This document shows positions 15,925 through 23,808 of a stretch of DNA of 37,586 nucleotides, in pieces. The first letter of the stretch is position 1, and the number at the start of each line of letters is the position of its first letter. Made by a program: the position numbers and the translations under genes. Origin of the DNA: a virus; the IMG/VR virus record IMGVR_UViG_3300030110_001412, positions 1 to 37,586 of that record; one strand, 5' to 3'. The notes beneath the pieces are model-generated. The model saw nothing but the letters and a program-made list of their open reading frames with translations, made no database searches and was not told where the DNA came from.

Positions 15925-16148
15925 TTGGTATCACTCGATTCTTTCATAATACCTTCTATTTCAGTATCTACTTTATTAAGTAAAGCTTTATAAACTTTAT
16001 CTATTGCAACACCAGCCTCTTCTAATTGGTCTCCAATGGAAAGTTCAGTATCTATATCATGTACTTCCATATCCATTCGACCATATTGATTTGTGTCTAA
16101 GGCTCCTATTCTAAAAGTGAAACCTATCTTAACGCCTATTTTTGCCAC
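15921..16148 (-). CDS. Small unknown protein, GTG start
   Basis: A 75-residue protein that begins at GTG with AAAAGGA 7 nt upstream. The first half looks beta-rich (IGVKIGFTFRIG), and the second half is a helix ending in Lys/Glu. It lies between the 51-aa zinc protein, whose end it overlaps by 20 nt, and the MazG-like gene. No family is recognised; the neighbours suggest an accessory to nucleotide or replication functions. Confidence 0.65.
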   Translation of the reverse strand: MAKIGVKIGFTFRIGALDTNQYGRMDMEVHDIDTELSIGDQLEEAGVAIDKVYKALLNKVDTEIEGIMKESSDTK

Positions 16149-16284
16149 GGACTATTCCTTTTCGCTTATCTTTTAATTCTTTGAGATGGCACGGATAACA
16201 TACTCGTATCAGTGCTTTTGCAAATTTTTTTCTATTAATCTTTCTATCACATCCACTACAAGTTGTCCAATTACGTTTCGCCAT
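16129..16284 (-). CDS. 51-residue zinc-ribbon protein
   Basis: A short frame fills the apparent gap between the DUF3310 gene and the 75-aa gene. It starts at the ATG at 16284, inside the end of the DUF3310 gene. It contains two cysteine knuckles, CSGC at 9-12 and CYPCH at 29-33, 16 residues apart, as in small zinc ribbons. The rest is Lys/Arg-rich (13 Lys or Arg in the last 20 residues or so). Ribosome-site evidence is weak, with only AAGAACAAG ahead, so coupling is likely. A nucleic-acid-binding role is inferred. Confidence 0.7.
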   Translation of the reverse strand: MAKRNWTTCSGCDRKINRKKFAKALIRVCYPCHLKELKDKRKGIVRGKNRR

Positions 16285-16525
16285 CTTGTTCTTCCTTTTC
16301 AATTAACATTTCTATATATTTTTTTGCTTTATATAAATCTTTTAAACCATCTTTATATTTCCATCTCGTTATATACTTTACTACATTACCCTCTGCAAAT
16401 CCCATATCGTTGTCGTGTATGTAATCAAAAGGCTCAATTGTAAAATCATAATGTACAGGGTCAATAATTTCTTTCATGGGTTTATTATATGATTCTGTAA
16501 AACTATACTTTTTATTTTCACTCAA
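16271..16525 (-). CDS. DUF3310-family protein (possible nucleotide kinase), TTG start
   Basis: The 84-residue protein has the DUF3310 layout: DPVHY at 22-26, then GNVVKYITRW at 46-55 and KDGLKDLYKAKKYIE at 58-72. T7 gp1.7, which phosphorylates dGMP and dTMP, belongs to this family, so a role in dNTP supply fits with the RNR and MazG-like genes. The start is TTG with AGGAG 7 nt upstream, and it overlaps the previous stop as TTGA. Confidence 0.82.
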   Translation of the reverse strand: MSENKKYSFTESYNKPMKEIIDPVHYDFTIEPFDYIHDNDMGFAEGNVVKYITRWKYKDGLKDLYKAKKYIEMLIEKEEQDGET

Positions 16526-17034
16526 GTGTAATCTCCTACGTGATATCTAATACATTCTTTTGGCACATCTTTTATAGGTATTGCATAACCTTTAGATTGA
16601 TATAAGTTATCTGTGCCTATCTTCTTTTCATTATATCTTGTTTTATTGTCTAGAAACCATTTTTGAATAAGTCCCGTATCTAAAACATATAGTTGTCCCA
16701 TGTTAATAAAATAATAAAAAATAAAATCAGCTTCTGTTTTTAAAAAACAACCTAAAGTATTTTTAGATACATTACTAATAGTTTCAAAGAAAAAGTTTCC
16801 TGAACTATAAGTATCTGTTTTTACTTCTACTGTTAGTTCTTTATCATCAGGTTGTATTGACCACAACAAATCTATATCTTTAGTTTGATAAGCTTTATCA
16901 TCTTGTACGTCCCACACCCCTGTCGTTTTAGGTAATGTGTATAACCACTCTATAATGTGCACTACACCACGTTCACCTAATACTTTTTGGTCTTTCCAGC
17001 TATGGTCTAATTTTCCTGTTACCATTCTACCCAT
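16522..17034 (-). CDS. PD-(D/E)XK-type endonuclease candidate
   Basis: A 170-residue protein. A likely nuclease core is KDIDLLW (D55) followed by TVEVKTD (E70, K72), with E22 in the first helix (GERGVVHIIEW). This matches restriction-endonuclease-like folds. The middle has the aromatic string ADFIFYYFI typical of their central strand. The frame opens at 17034, but the ATG at 17025 has GAGGA at a better distance and is the likelier start, inside the last codons of the polymerase gene. Role unknown: host-DNA degradation or branch cleavage. Confidence 0.62.
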   Translation of the reverse strand: MGRMVTGKLDHSWKDQKVLGERGVVHIIEWLYTLPKTTGVWDVQDDKAYQTKDIDLLWSIQPDDKELTVEVKTDTYSSGNFFFETISNVSKNTLGCFLKTEADFIFYYFINMGQLYVLDTGLIQKWFLDNKTRYNEKKIGTDNLYQSKGYAIPIKDVPKECIRYHVGDYT

Positions 17035-19010
17035 TCCTCGCTTTCTTGTTCTGTCGTTAATAAATTACTTGCGTCTTTTTTAGTTGCCCAAGATGGTTCA
17101 CATACTTCCATATCAACATCTAAAGGAATACCTAAAGTATTTACTTTAAGCAATTCCCTTATTTTTGGCAATACCTCTTGAACTTCATTTTTATCTATCT
17201 CACATATCACTTCATCATGTACCTGTAGTAATAGATTACTTTTCTTATCTTTTAAATATTTATGTATCTCTATCATGCGTTCACTCATAATATCTGCACT
17301 TGTACCCTGGACTAAATAGTTAACCCCTTTATAGCCAAAGTTTTTATCAATCTTATATATTCTGCCGTACCGATTCTTTACCCACCCCTTTGTTTCTACT
17401 TTTTTTACTACGTTATCAAAAAATTGTCGTGAGCCTTGAATACCTTCAAAATATCTTTTCTTATAATCGCCTGCTTCATCAGGAGTAACATTTAATTGTG
17501 TTGCAAGCTTTGCGTTACCTATGCCATAAATAGTTCCAAATGTAATTGCCTTTGCTGTTTGTCTATAATATTTATATTCTTTATGATTTTCATCAACTTT
17601 AAAAGCTAATTTAGCAGCCTCGCCATGAAAATCTACATCACTTTGGTGCAACATCTTTTTTACTGCTTCATTATGCATAGCAATATAACTTAAGAAAACC
17701 CTAACTTCCATTTGAGAGTAATCAAAACTTACTAGATATGTGTTTTCTCTAGGTATAATTAGTCTACGTAGTGAGATTTGATTATTAGAATTTTCATCAA
17801 AAGACTCATCTCCAATAAAAGCCCACGTCTTTATGACATCATTACTTAGCTCCACACTTTTACCACCCTTAGCTGATATAACTGCATCTACTCTATTTTT
17901 TACTGTAGCTAAATCTTCATCTGTTAATTCTACATCCGTTACCTTAAAGTGATTACGAGGCACGTTTTGTAAGTTTGGGTTTCTAGAAGACAATCTGCCT
18001 GTTACAGTTCCCCAATTGCAAAAGTCGGTGTGCAAATCCATGCCATTTTCATTATCAAAAGGTTCTAAATAAGTAGACCTAAGTTTTTCTAATGTTCTCC
18101 ATTGCCTAACTAAGCCTGCGATAGGATGATTAATTTGTGCTAAAGCTGCTTCATTCCATGAGTCTTGCCCCTTAGCAGTTTTTTGTGGAGAGCTAATACC
18201 TAAACTTTTAAATACAGGTCCCATCTGTTGTGTGCTTGCAATATTATATTCACCTTCAAATACATTTTTAGTAATATCATTTATGTTTTGTTCTATCTCT
18301 TGTTTTCTATTTGCTATAAGTTCTGTAGCTTTCTTAACATAACTCGTATCAACTTTTACACCTTTGTTTTCCATGTCAAATAAAACATGTGTTAATTTTA
18401 TTTGAAGTTCCCATATGTCTGTTTGTTCTGTCTCTTTTATCTTGTCTAAGCAATCAAGGTATACTTTCCTGGTATAAAGCACATCTTTTTCACAATAAGG
18501 ACCCAAAACATCAATTGGTGCTTTACTAAAATCTTTTGTCCACCCACCACTACGTAATATTTTCTTTGTGTCTAAATCATATTGTGCGTGTTCTAACCCA
18601 TACCTTCTTTTAATAGTTTCTGTAAGTGAAAGCATATTAATATTACTATGTTCGGTTAATCGCACCATTGGTAGAACATCTATAATATTTTTATTAGAAA
18701 TATCCAAACCTTCTTTCTGCAAGAATCGGATGTCGAATTTAGCATTATACGCTACTAAATCGGTTGCTCTCGTTGAAAGCATATCTATTAGTAGTTTTAT
18801 TTGTTCATCAGAAAGATTTACTAATCCAAAAGGCATGTGCCTGTATGGAAAATAAAATGTGTCTGACGACTCTAATAATCCGACTCCGATTCCACAGAGT
18901 TGATTGTAACCGTGTCCATCTAACCCATTTGTTTCTACGTCCACGAAAAAAAACGTGTTTTCATACAAACGTTGTAATGTGTTATCAAATGTTTCAGGTT
19001 GTACAATCAT
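17019..19010 (-). CDS. polA: DNA polymerase, family A, with 3'-5' exonuclease
   Basis: Replicates the phage genome. Proofreading motifs: D24 and E26 (VDVETNG), N89 and D93 (AYNAKFD), Y172 and D176 (YCEKD). Polymerase motifs: TVTGRLSSRNPNLQNVP at about 335-351, motif A SFDYSQMEVR at 428-437 (D430), motif B with R483, K487 and Y495, and motif C VHDE at 597-600. The residue matching E. coli position 762 is Phe (F491). About 65 residues separate the TGRLSS block from motif A beyond usual spacing, suggesting an insertion at about 353-412. There is no 5' nuclease domain. The primase, helicase and SSB-like genes lie directly upstream. Confidence 0.95.
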   Translation of the reverse strand: MIVQPETFDNTLQRLYENTFFFVDVETNGLDGHGYNQLCGIGVGLLESSDTFYFPYRHMPFGLVNLSDEQIKLLIDMLSTRATDLVAYNAKFDIRFLQKEGLDISNKNIIDVLPMVRLTEHSNINMLSLTETIKRRYGLEHAQYDLDTKKILRSGGWTKDFSKAPIDVLGPYCEKDVLYTRKVYLDCLDKIKETEQTDIWELQIKLTHVLFDMENKGVKVDTSYVKKATELIANRKQEIEQNINDITKNVFEGEYNIASTQQMGPVFKSLGISSPQKTAKGQDSWNEAALAQINHPIAGLVRQWRTLEKLRSTYLEPFDNENGMDLHTDFCNWGTVTGRLSSRNPNLQNVPRNHFKVTDVELTDEDLATVKNRVDAVISAKGGKSVELSNDVIKTWAFIGDESFDENSNNQISLRRLIIPRENTYLVSFDYSQMEVRVFLSYIAMHNEAVKKMLHQSDVDFHGEAAKLAFKVDENHKEYKYYRQTAKAITFGTIYGIGNAKLATQLNVTPDEAGDYKKRYFEGIQGSRQFFDNVVKKVETKGWVKNRYGRIYKIDKNFGYKGVNYLVQGTSADIMSERMIEIHKYLKDKKSNLLLQVHDEVICEIDKNEVQEVLPKIRELLKVNTLGIPLDVDMEVCEPSWATKKDASNLLTTEQESEEWVEW

Positions 19011-19018
19011 TAGAACCT

Positions 19019-19720
19019 TTACTCAAACAAGTTATCAGCAGATTGTTCTGCTTCGGTTCCTGCCTTTACACCCCAAGTGTCAATACAGTATTGAGTTATT
19101 GAAGGTAGGTTAGCAATTTCTGCTTGTTTATCAGCAGGTATTTCTAACTCCCTTGCTAAAGATGTAATGTGATAGCTTGTATCTAAACCTGCCCCCATCC
19201 TTTTAATTCGGATAGGTGACTTGTCTAAGCTACCCTCATCTTCATAGATTTCTTCTAACTGTCCGAAGACAATATCCCCTCGTCCAAAACCTAATTTGAT
19301 GACCTTGAAGTCATTTACTACTTCTTTGAACATCTCTTTACCACTTTTGCCTTGCACAGGCTCCCAAGATTCCACTCTTCTTTCATTGTGGAATACCTCA
19401 TCAACGTATGCCCAAAAAGCAAATTGTTGTTTTGGTGAAACACCTTCAGGAATACCATCAATAGTTAATCCTTCAGGTAGTGCGAAGTCGTCTTTCTCTG
19501 CATCAAACACAGAATCAAGAACTGTTTTAAAAGTGTTACCGTCTCTGTATTGGTAAACTTTTATGTAAGTCATTGCAGTATCATCAGGGTGTCCTGTTGC
19601 TACTGATTTAATCAATGCCTGGTCCCCATCTTTGAACCATAGCTCTGATTGATTATTGTTAACAGTGGCTGGAGCATTAACTTGCTTTCGCCTCTGTGAA
19701 ATCATGGATATACCACCCAT
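19019..19720 (-). CDS. Putative single-stranded DNA-binding protein
   Basis: A 233-residue protein between primase and polymerase. It has an OB-fold-like, beta-rich middle with many aromatic residues (FAFWAYVDEVFH, ESWEPVQG) and a Gly-rich segment LGFGRGDIVFG. It ends in an acidic tail terminating in DNLFE, the kind of tail SSB proteins use to contact partners. AAGGAGG precedes the ATG. No diagnostic motif proves it, and the call rests on composition, tail and position in the replication operon. Confidence 0.55.
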   Translation of the reverse strand: MGGISMISQRRKQVNAPATVNNNQSELWFKDGDQALIKSVATGHPDDTAMTYIKVYQYRDGNTFKTVLDSVFDAEKDDFALPEGLTIDGIPEGVSPKQQFAFWAYVDEVFHNERRVESWEPVQGKSGKEMFKEVVNDFKVIKLGFGRGDIVFGQLEEIYEDEGSLDKSPIRIKRMGAGLDTSYHITSLARELEIPADKQAEIANLPSITQYCIDTWGVKAGTEAEQSADNLFE

Positions 19721-19739
19721 TTTTTCCTCCTTGAGCTTT

Positions 19740-20612
19740 CTAAAAAAAGCTTCTATTCGCTATTACTTCTTTGAGTAATGCTGTGTTGTTTATTTCCTGT
19801 ACATCTTTGTACATTTTTGGCAACTTAATTACTGATGTTAGCGTGCTACCTGAAAGCATTGTTGTTGCTTTTTCAGCAGCTCGTTGCCCTGCTACATCAT
19901 TATCAAAACATAACACAATTTCTTCGATTCTTAAAGACCTTAGTAAATCGCATTGTTGTTTTGACATTGTTGCTCCTAATATAGCTACACTTGGTAGTCC
20001 ACATTGCCACAACCACATAGTATCTAAAGCACCTTCAGTCACACATAAGACGTGTTTTTCAACGTTAGCTAGCTTATTTGCTCCGAATAATACTTTTGAT
20101 TTCTGAAACTTGTAGGAATACATATACTTAGGTATAGCTTTTTGCCTACGAGCAACCCACCCGACCAATTTGTTTTGCGTGTTATGAATTGGAATAATTA
20201 AATCACCCCAATTATTAGTGCCACATTTCCAAAACTTTAATATGTCATCGGTAAAACCTCTTTCATAAATCCAATTTGGAAATTTGTTTGCTATAAAATC
20301 AGGTATAAAAACATCTTCTATTTCTTCATCAGCATTATGAATGTCGATATCATCAAAGATATCTAAACTATAACTTGGTTTTGGTGTCAAAACTTCTGTT
20401 AATTGTATGTCATTATAATTTAAATGTTTTCTAAGAAATGTTTTTAATGAACCCTGCCCACAACCTGCAAAACAAATCCACACACCTTTATCAATGTTGA
20501 TTGCACAGGACGCTACGTTATCCTCATGAAAAGGACATTTGATGGAAAACTCATCAGTGCCTAAAGGCACATCAATTCCAACTTTTTCTAACGCCTCTAT
20601 CCAATCAATCAT
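19740..20612 (-). CDS. DNA primase with CHC2 zinc finger and TOPRIM domain
   Basis: The 290-residue protein has an N-terminal zinc finger with C26, H29, C47 and C51 (CPFH and CFAGC) and a TOPRIM domain with E193 (VTEGALD), D237 and D239 (CFDNDVAG). This is the DnaG-like order of zinc binding, linker and catalytic core, without a helicase-binding C-terminal domain. It makes RNA primers for the family A polymerase. It is separated from the DnaB-like helicase by one small gene, so primase and helicase are separate rather than fused as in T7 gp4. Confidence 0.92.
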   Translation of the reverse strand: MIDWIEALEKVGIDVPLGTDEFSIKCPFHEDNVASCAINIDKGVWICFAGCGQGSLKTFLRKHLNYNDIQLTEVLTPKPSYSLDIFDDIDIHNADEEIEDVFIPDFIANKFPNWIYERGFTDDILKFWKCGTNNWGDLIIPIHNTQNKLVGWVARRQKAIPKYMYSYKFQKSKVLFGANKLANVEKHVLCVTEGALDTMWLWQCGLPSVAILGATMSKQQCDLLRSLRIEEIVLCFDNDVAGQRAAEKATTMLSGSTLTSVIKLPKMYKDVQEINNTALLKEVIANRSFF

Positions 20613-20797
20613 TATTTACTTTCTTTAATTTTATTAATTACGTCCCAGTATTCTCTCATCAAAGCACTTTGCTCTTTTTTTGAAATCTTTCCATCCTCAA
20701 CTGCTTTAACTGCCACATCAACCAATTGTATAACTTCAGGTAGAACATCCTTGTACTTTTTGAAAAGACCCCAGTACTTGAAAATCATTGTAATCAA
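20612..20797 (-). CDS. Small helical protein, TTG start
   Basis: A 61-residue protein between helicase and primase. The TTG at 20797 has GAGGAG 8 nt upstream within the end of the helicase gene and overlaps its TGA stop. An ATG three codons later would be too far from that site. Residues 1-17 are hydrophobic and aromatic (FKYWGLF); the rest is an amphipathic helix rich in Lys and Glu. Function unknown; it could bridge primase and helicase, which is inference from position only. Confidence 0.65.
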   Translation of the reverse strand: MITMIFKYWGLFKKYKDVLPEVIQLVDVAVKAVEDGKISKKEQSALMREYWDVINKIKESK

Positions 20798-22047
20798 AAC
20801 TCTATCTCCTCGCTTATAGACTCGTTTATTTCTTCAATATGCCCCTTGTCAACATCCCACCGTAATAGTGATGTATCAGAAGGTAATATACCATCTCGGT
20901 ACTTCTGATATTGTACCATACGTTGTTCGTCAGATTCCTCCACTTTAGCCATTGCTATAGCTACATCAGAGGCTCTTATTAAGGCATCCCCAAAAGCTAC
21001 TTGGTCGACTCTAGGTGGCGTGAATATATCAGCCGCCTCCCTTGTAGCTTGCGTTGAGACAAATATTGGTTTGTTGGTAGCCAGGCAAATGTTTTTCATG
21101 CCGTAAAACAAACTGTGGTTTTGCTCCCACATTGCTTTTCTACCATCACCACTTGATACTAAGTAGATACCATCTACTACAACAAAGTCAGGATTATGTT
21201 TTCGTATCAATGCTTGTATACTACCTATAGATATTGTTGACTCACCTTCTATGTGGTCACATACTAATAGGTTCTTTTCATCGAGTGCTTGTAAGAACTC
21301 TTTATATTTTTCTTTATCAATTGGGTCACCATTTCTTAATGCTTTGTGGGAAAAATCATAGCCTTTCATATGTGCCATGATTACATCCATACGTAAATTA
21401 ATTGCAGATGTGGGCATTTCACTTGATATAAATAAAGTTCGGTATCCTTTCATAATTGCAATAGCTGCAGTTTGTATACACATCCAAGTTTTACCTACAG
21501 TTGGTCTAGCAAAGAAAGATATTAAATCAGCAGGTTGCCACCCCACGCCTGTTCGGTTGATGTTTGCAAAAGGTGTTGGTATACCCATAAGACCATCACC
21601 TAATTTTCGCATTTTTATTTTCTTTTCATATTCATCTAATCTATCTAATTTACTAGAATCGTAATATGTAACATCTTCATCATAGACTACGTTGATATCT
21701 TCAAGACCATCCATAATTTTAGCCAATGCCATCTTAGGGTCAGTCTTTAAATTTTCTTTATTTCTTTGGAATGATTCAACTACTTTTCTAAATATGACTT
21801 GTTTTCTAAATTCTTGTGTAAGATATCCAAAATCAGTAGATGGAACATTAATATCTAAATCAGGAAAGTTTTCTGCTAATACTTTTTTACTCGGAAAATC
21901 CTGAAAATCGTCATAAAAATTTGTTATAAAACTAAATGCTTTTCCATGTACTGCAAAGTCTTTTGATTTAAAAGGGAAATCGTCTAGTGTCGATTTTTCT
22001 TTTATGTTTAATATAATTCCTGATTCTACGTATTCGTAATTTTCCAT
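20794..22047 (-). CDS. DnaB-like replicative helicase
   Basis: The 417-residue protein has a RecA-fold helicase domain: Walker A ARPTVGKT at 180-187, SSEMP at 208-212, Walker B VVVD at 289-292, and a glutamine-containing segment STQATREAA in the H3 position. The N-terminal 140 residues are helical and divergent. It is expected to be a ring helicase unwinding the fork ahead of the family A polymerase. GAGG lies 6 nt before the ATG. The small gene and primase follow directly. Confidence 0.9.
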   Translation of the reverse strand: MENYEYVESGIILNIKEKSTLDDFPFKSKDFAVHGKAFSFITNFYDDFQDFPSKKVLAENFPDLDINVPSTDFGYLTQEFRKQVIFRKVVESFQRNKENLKTDPKMALAKIMDGLEDINVVYDEDVTYYDSSKLDRLDEYEKKIKMRKLGDGLMGIPTPFANINRTGVGWQPADLISFFARPTVGKTWMCIQTAAIAIMKGYRTLFISSEMPTSAINLRMDVIMAHMKGYDFSHKALRNGDPIDKEKYKEFLQALDEKNLLVCDHIEGESTISIGSIQALIRKHNPDFVVVDGIYLVSSGDGRKAMWEQNHSLFYGMKNICLATNKPIFVSTQATREAADIFTPPRVDQVAFGDALIRASDVAIAMAKVEESDEQRMVQYQKYRDGILPSDTSLLRWDVDKGHIEEINESISEEIEF

Positions 22048-22283
22048 TATTCCTCTGTTCTGTATACTGACCTGTTGCTATCATCTAAAACATAACACCT
22101 TCGATTTTTTTCTTCTGCCATGAGGTCAGCTATTTTTTTAGCTTCTTCTAAACCCTCAACAGATTCTTTTACACCAATTGGTTTATCTGTTAAAGAGTTG
22201 ATTGCTAGTATTCTATATTTTTTCGTGTCGGGTGTCAATTCAGTATTTCTGATGAGTCCACCTCTTCTTGTCCTTCTAACCAT
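22047..22283 (-). CDS. Small unknown protein
   Basis: A 78-residue protein whose first 48 nt overlap the preceding gene. The N-terminus is arginine-rich (MVRRTRRGG). The remainder reads like a small alpha/beta domain, with KKYRILAINS, a helix EEAKKIADLMAEEK and a strand CYVLDD. The start at 22283 is uncertain because of the overlap. No family is recognised; it sits between an unknown helical gene and the helicase. Confidence 0.55.
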   Translation of the reverse strand: MVRRTRRGGLIRNTELTPDTKKYRILAINSLTDKPIGVKESVEGLEEAKKIADLMAEEKNRRCYVLDDSNRSVYRTEE

Positions 22284-22711
22284 TTTTCAAATCTTTTTTC
22301 TAGTGTTTTTAATTCTTGTGTTTGTCGTGCATTTGGAAACCACGTAGCCTTTAATATATTATATCGCATCCAAGCTTGTTTCACTTTTGATGTACCCTTA
22401 CTAATTACGTACCAATATAATTTTGGGTCATGTTGAGTTTGATATCTTTCAAATGAATTAATAAAATTTAAAACTGAGAAATATGTAGTGTTCTGACCAA
22501 TGGCGTTGTACATACCACAAAGAAGTGAATATATATCTTTGGATTCTAATAATTTTTTTAAACCTTTAACTTCATCCCCAACAAATGGAAAGGGACTTTT
22601 ATTTTTACCTGTGTTTACATTGTACGGTTCAGAATTTAATTGTTCATATAACTCCATGAATTTAATATGTAAATCCCTGGCATTATATTCTTCAAACTTT
22701 TTGCTTTCCAT
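22235..22711 (-). CDS. Helical protein upstream of the helicase, function unknown
   Basis: A protein of about 158 residues from the ATG at 22711; a TTG one codon earlier is also possible. It is mostly helical and has an aromatic stretch with FINSFERYQ and YWYVISKG, then a long charged helix ending in EKWLEGQEE. Its place before the DnaB-like helicase would suit a helicase loader, but I see no motif of DnaC or T4 gp59. The start overlaps the end of the sigma-like gene. Confidence 0.6.
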   Translation of the reverse strand: MESKKFEEYNARDLHIKFMELYEQLNSEPYNVNTGKNKSPFPFVGDEVKGLKKLLESKDIYSLLCGMYNAIGQNTTYFSVLNFINSFERYQTQHDPKLYWYVISKGTSKVKQAWMRYNILKATWFPNARQTQELKTLEKRFEKWLEGQEEVDSSEILN

Positions 22712-23237
22712 CAATGTACGCTTTCAATTTTTCTTTTAAATTCTGTCTAACTCTATATGATGACTCACCTAAATCATTTGTTATTTCTTCCATGGTAAGT
22801 CCATCTACACGACTAGAAATAAATACTTTTTCTTTTTCCGTGAATGTATCATTATTATCAGATAATATGTCATCTAGCAAGAGTAAATTAGAAAAATCTT
22901 CAGCATTAGGGTCTTCTAAAGCTTTTTGTAGCTCGTTTGGATTCTGTTCATCATCAGTTGCAGAAATAAAAGTTTTATCAAAACTAACAACTTCAGGAAG
23001 TTTAGTGGCTTTATTTATTAAGGTAATAAGTGTATTTATCATACCTCTATGAACATATGTATGGAAACTTGCTGTGCTTTTACCACTATCGTATTTTTCA
23101 GCACACCTCATTAACACCATTCTAAGTTCTTGTATTAGGTCGTCTTTGTCCATACCATTAACATAGTATTTATTAACTAAACCTTGTATTTTAGGTTCCC
23201 ATTGTGTAATTAATGTATTGTCTATAGGTATTGTCAT
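22692..23237 (-). CDS. Phage RNA polymerase sigma-like factor
   Basis: About 181 residues from the ATG at 23237, which overlaps the previous stop as ATGA; a TTG three codons earlier is also open. Counted from that TTG, residues 17-83 resemble sigma region 2, with DKDDLIQELRMVLMRCAEKY and then FHTYVHRGMINTLITLI, the helices that bind core polymerase and melt the -10 region. Residues 134-177 resemble region 4, with TEKEKVFISSRVDGLTMEEI and an HTH ending in YRVRQNLKEKL. An acidic linker of about 45 residues replaces region 3. Size and layout recall T4 gp55, the late sigma factor, and ECF sigmas. It follows an HTH/zinc regulator. Confidence 0.8.
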   Translation of the reverse strand: MTIPIDNTLITQWEPKIQGLVNKYYVNGMDKDDLIQELRMVLMRCAEKYDSGKSTASFHTYVHRGMINTLITLINKATKLPEVVSFDKTFISATDDEQNPNELQKALEDPNAEDFSNLLLLDDILSDNNDTFTEKEKVFISSRVDGLTMEEITNDLGESSYRVRQNLKEKLKAYIDGKQKV

Positions 23238-23614
23238 TTCGCCCAACTAAGTGTTTTATCAACCCTTCCTTTATTGTAACAACTGCGAGTACAGTAAATT
23301 TCGTCAAATCCTCTACGATAACCCTGCATGATAGCCGCCCTATCTCTTCTAAATTTTACCTTACAAAAAGCACATGTAAGCTCTACTTTGTAATACTCAT
23401 AACTACATCTTCCTTTATGCACCTTAGCTGTAGATTCTTTTTTACATATTTCACAAAGTCTTACTTTTCTTTTTCTAGGTGGATTAGGTAAATTTTCTTG
23501 TTTTAATAATCTGTGTACATATTGTCTACTACATCCCACTTTTTTTGCTATTTTTGTATTAGACCATAGTGGATTATCTTTTCTAAGTTTTATTATTTTT
23601 TTAGTTGCGTTCAC
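23234..23614 (-). CDS. HTH and double zinc-knuckle DNA-binding protein
   Basis: The 126-residue protein has an N-terminal HTH at about 19-38 (NTKIAKKVGCSRQYVHRLLK). Two cysteine clusters follow: C54, C57 and C70 (CEIC), then C81, C84, C108 and C112 (CAFC, CTRSC), probably zinc-bound. Overall charge is strongly basic. It starts at GTG overlapping the previous stop (TAGTG), with no ribosome site, so coupling is needed. It is translated just before the sigma-like factor, which suggests a regulatory pair. An HNH-like nuclease remnant is an alternative, but no His-Asn-His set is visible. Confidence 0.75.
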   Translation of the reverse strand: MNATKKIIKLRKDNPLWSNTKIAKKVGCSRQYVHRLLKQENLPNPPRKRKVRLCEICKKESTAKVHKGRCSYEYYKVELTCAFCKVKFRRDRAAIMQGYRRGFDEIYCTRSCYNKGRVDKTLSWAK

Positions 23615-23808
23615 TAAAATGAATCAACGGATGCACTCGCTTTTTCAAAAGATTCAACCTTCTTTTTTATTATACGATTTAAATTTGCCGTTAATAAACT
23701 TTCAAAAGTATTGTCTTCGGTTACAGTTCCTATACCTGTTAAGTTTATCCCTGCAGCTTCCATTCGTGCCCATTGTGCATCTGTAAATGATAGTGTAATA
23801 TCAGGCAT
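23614..23808 (-). CDS. Small acidic protein after the tail fibre gene
   Basis: A 64-residue protein beginning MPDITLSFTDAQWARMEAAG, a short strand followed by an amphipathic helix, then a Lys-rich helix. AAGGAGAATTTAG precedes the ATG. Small proteins of this type often follow tail fibre genes in marine phages, but no function is known to me. It overlaps the fibre gene by 8 nt and the next gene by 1 nt. Confidence 0.7.
   Translation of the reverse strand: MPDITLSFTDAQWARMEAAGINLTGIGTVTEDNTFESLLTANLNRIIKKKVESFEKASASVDSF

Noticed and set aside
22692-23237. The sigma-like protein as a simple HTH repressor
   Set aside because: Region 2-like helices with the expected pattern precede the HTH, and total size matches small phage sigma factors.
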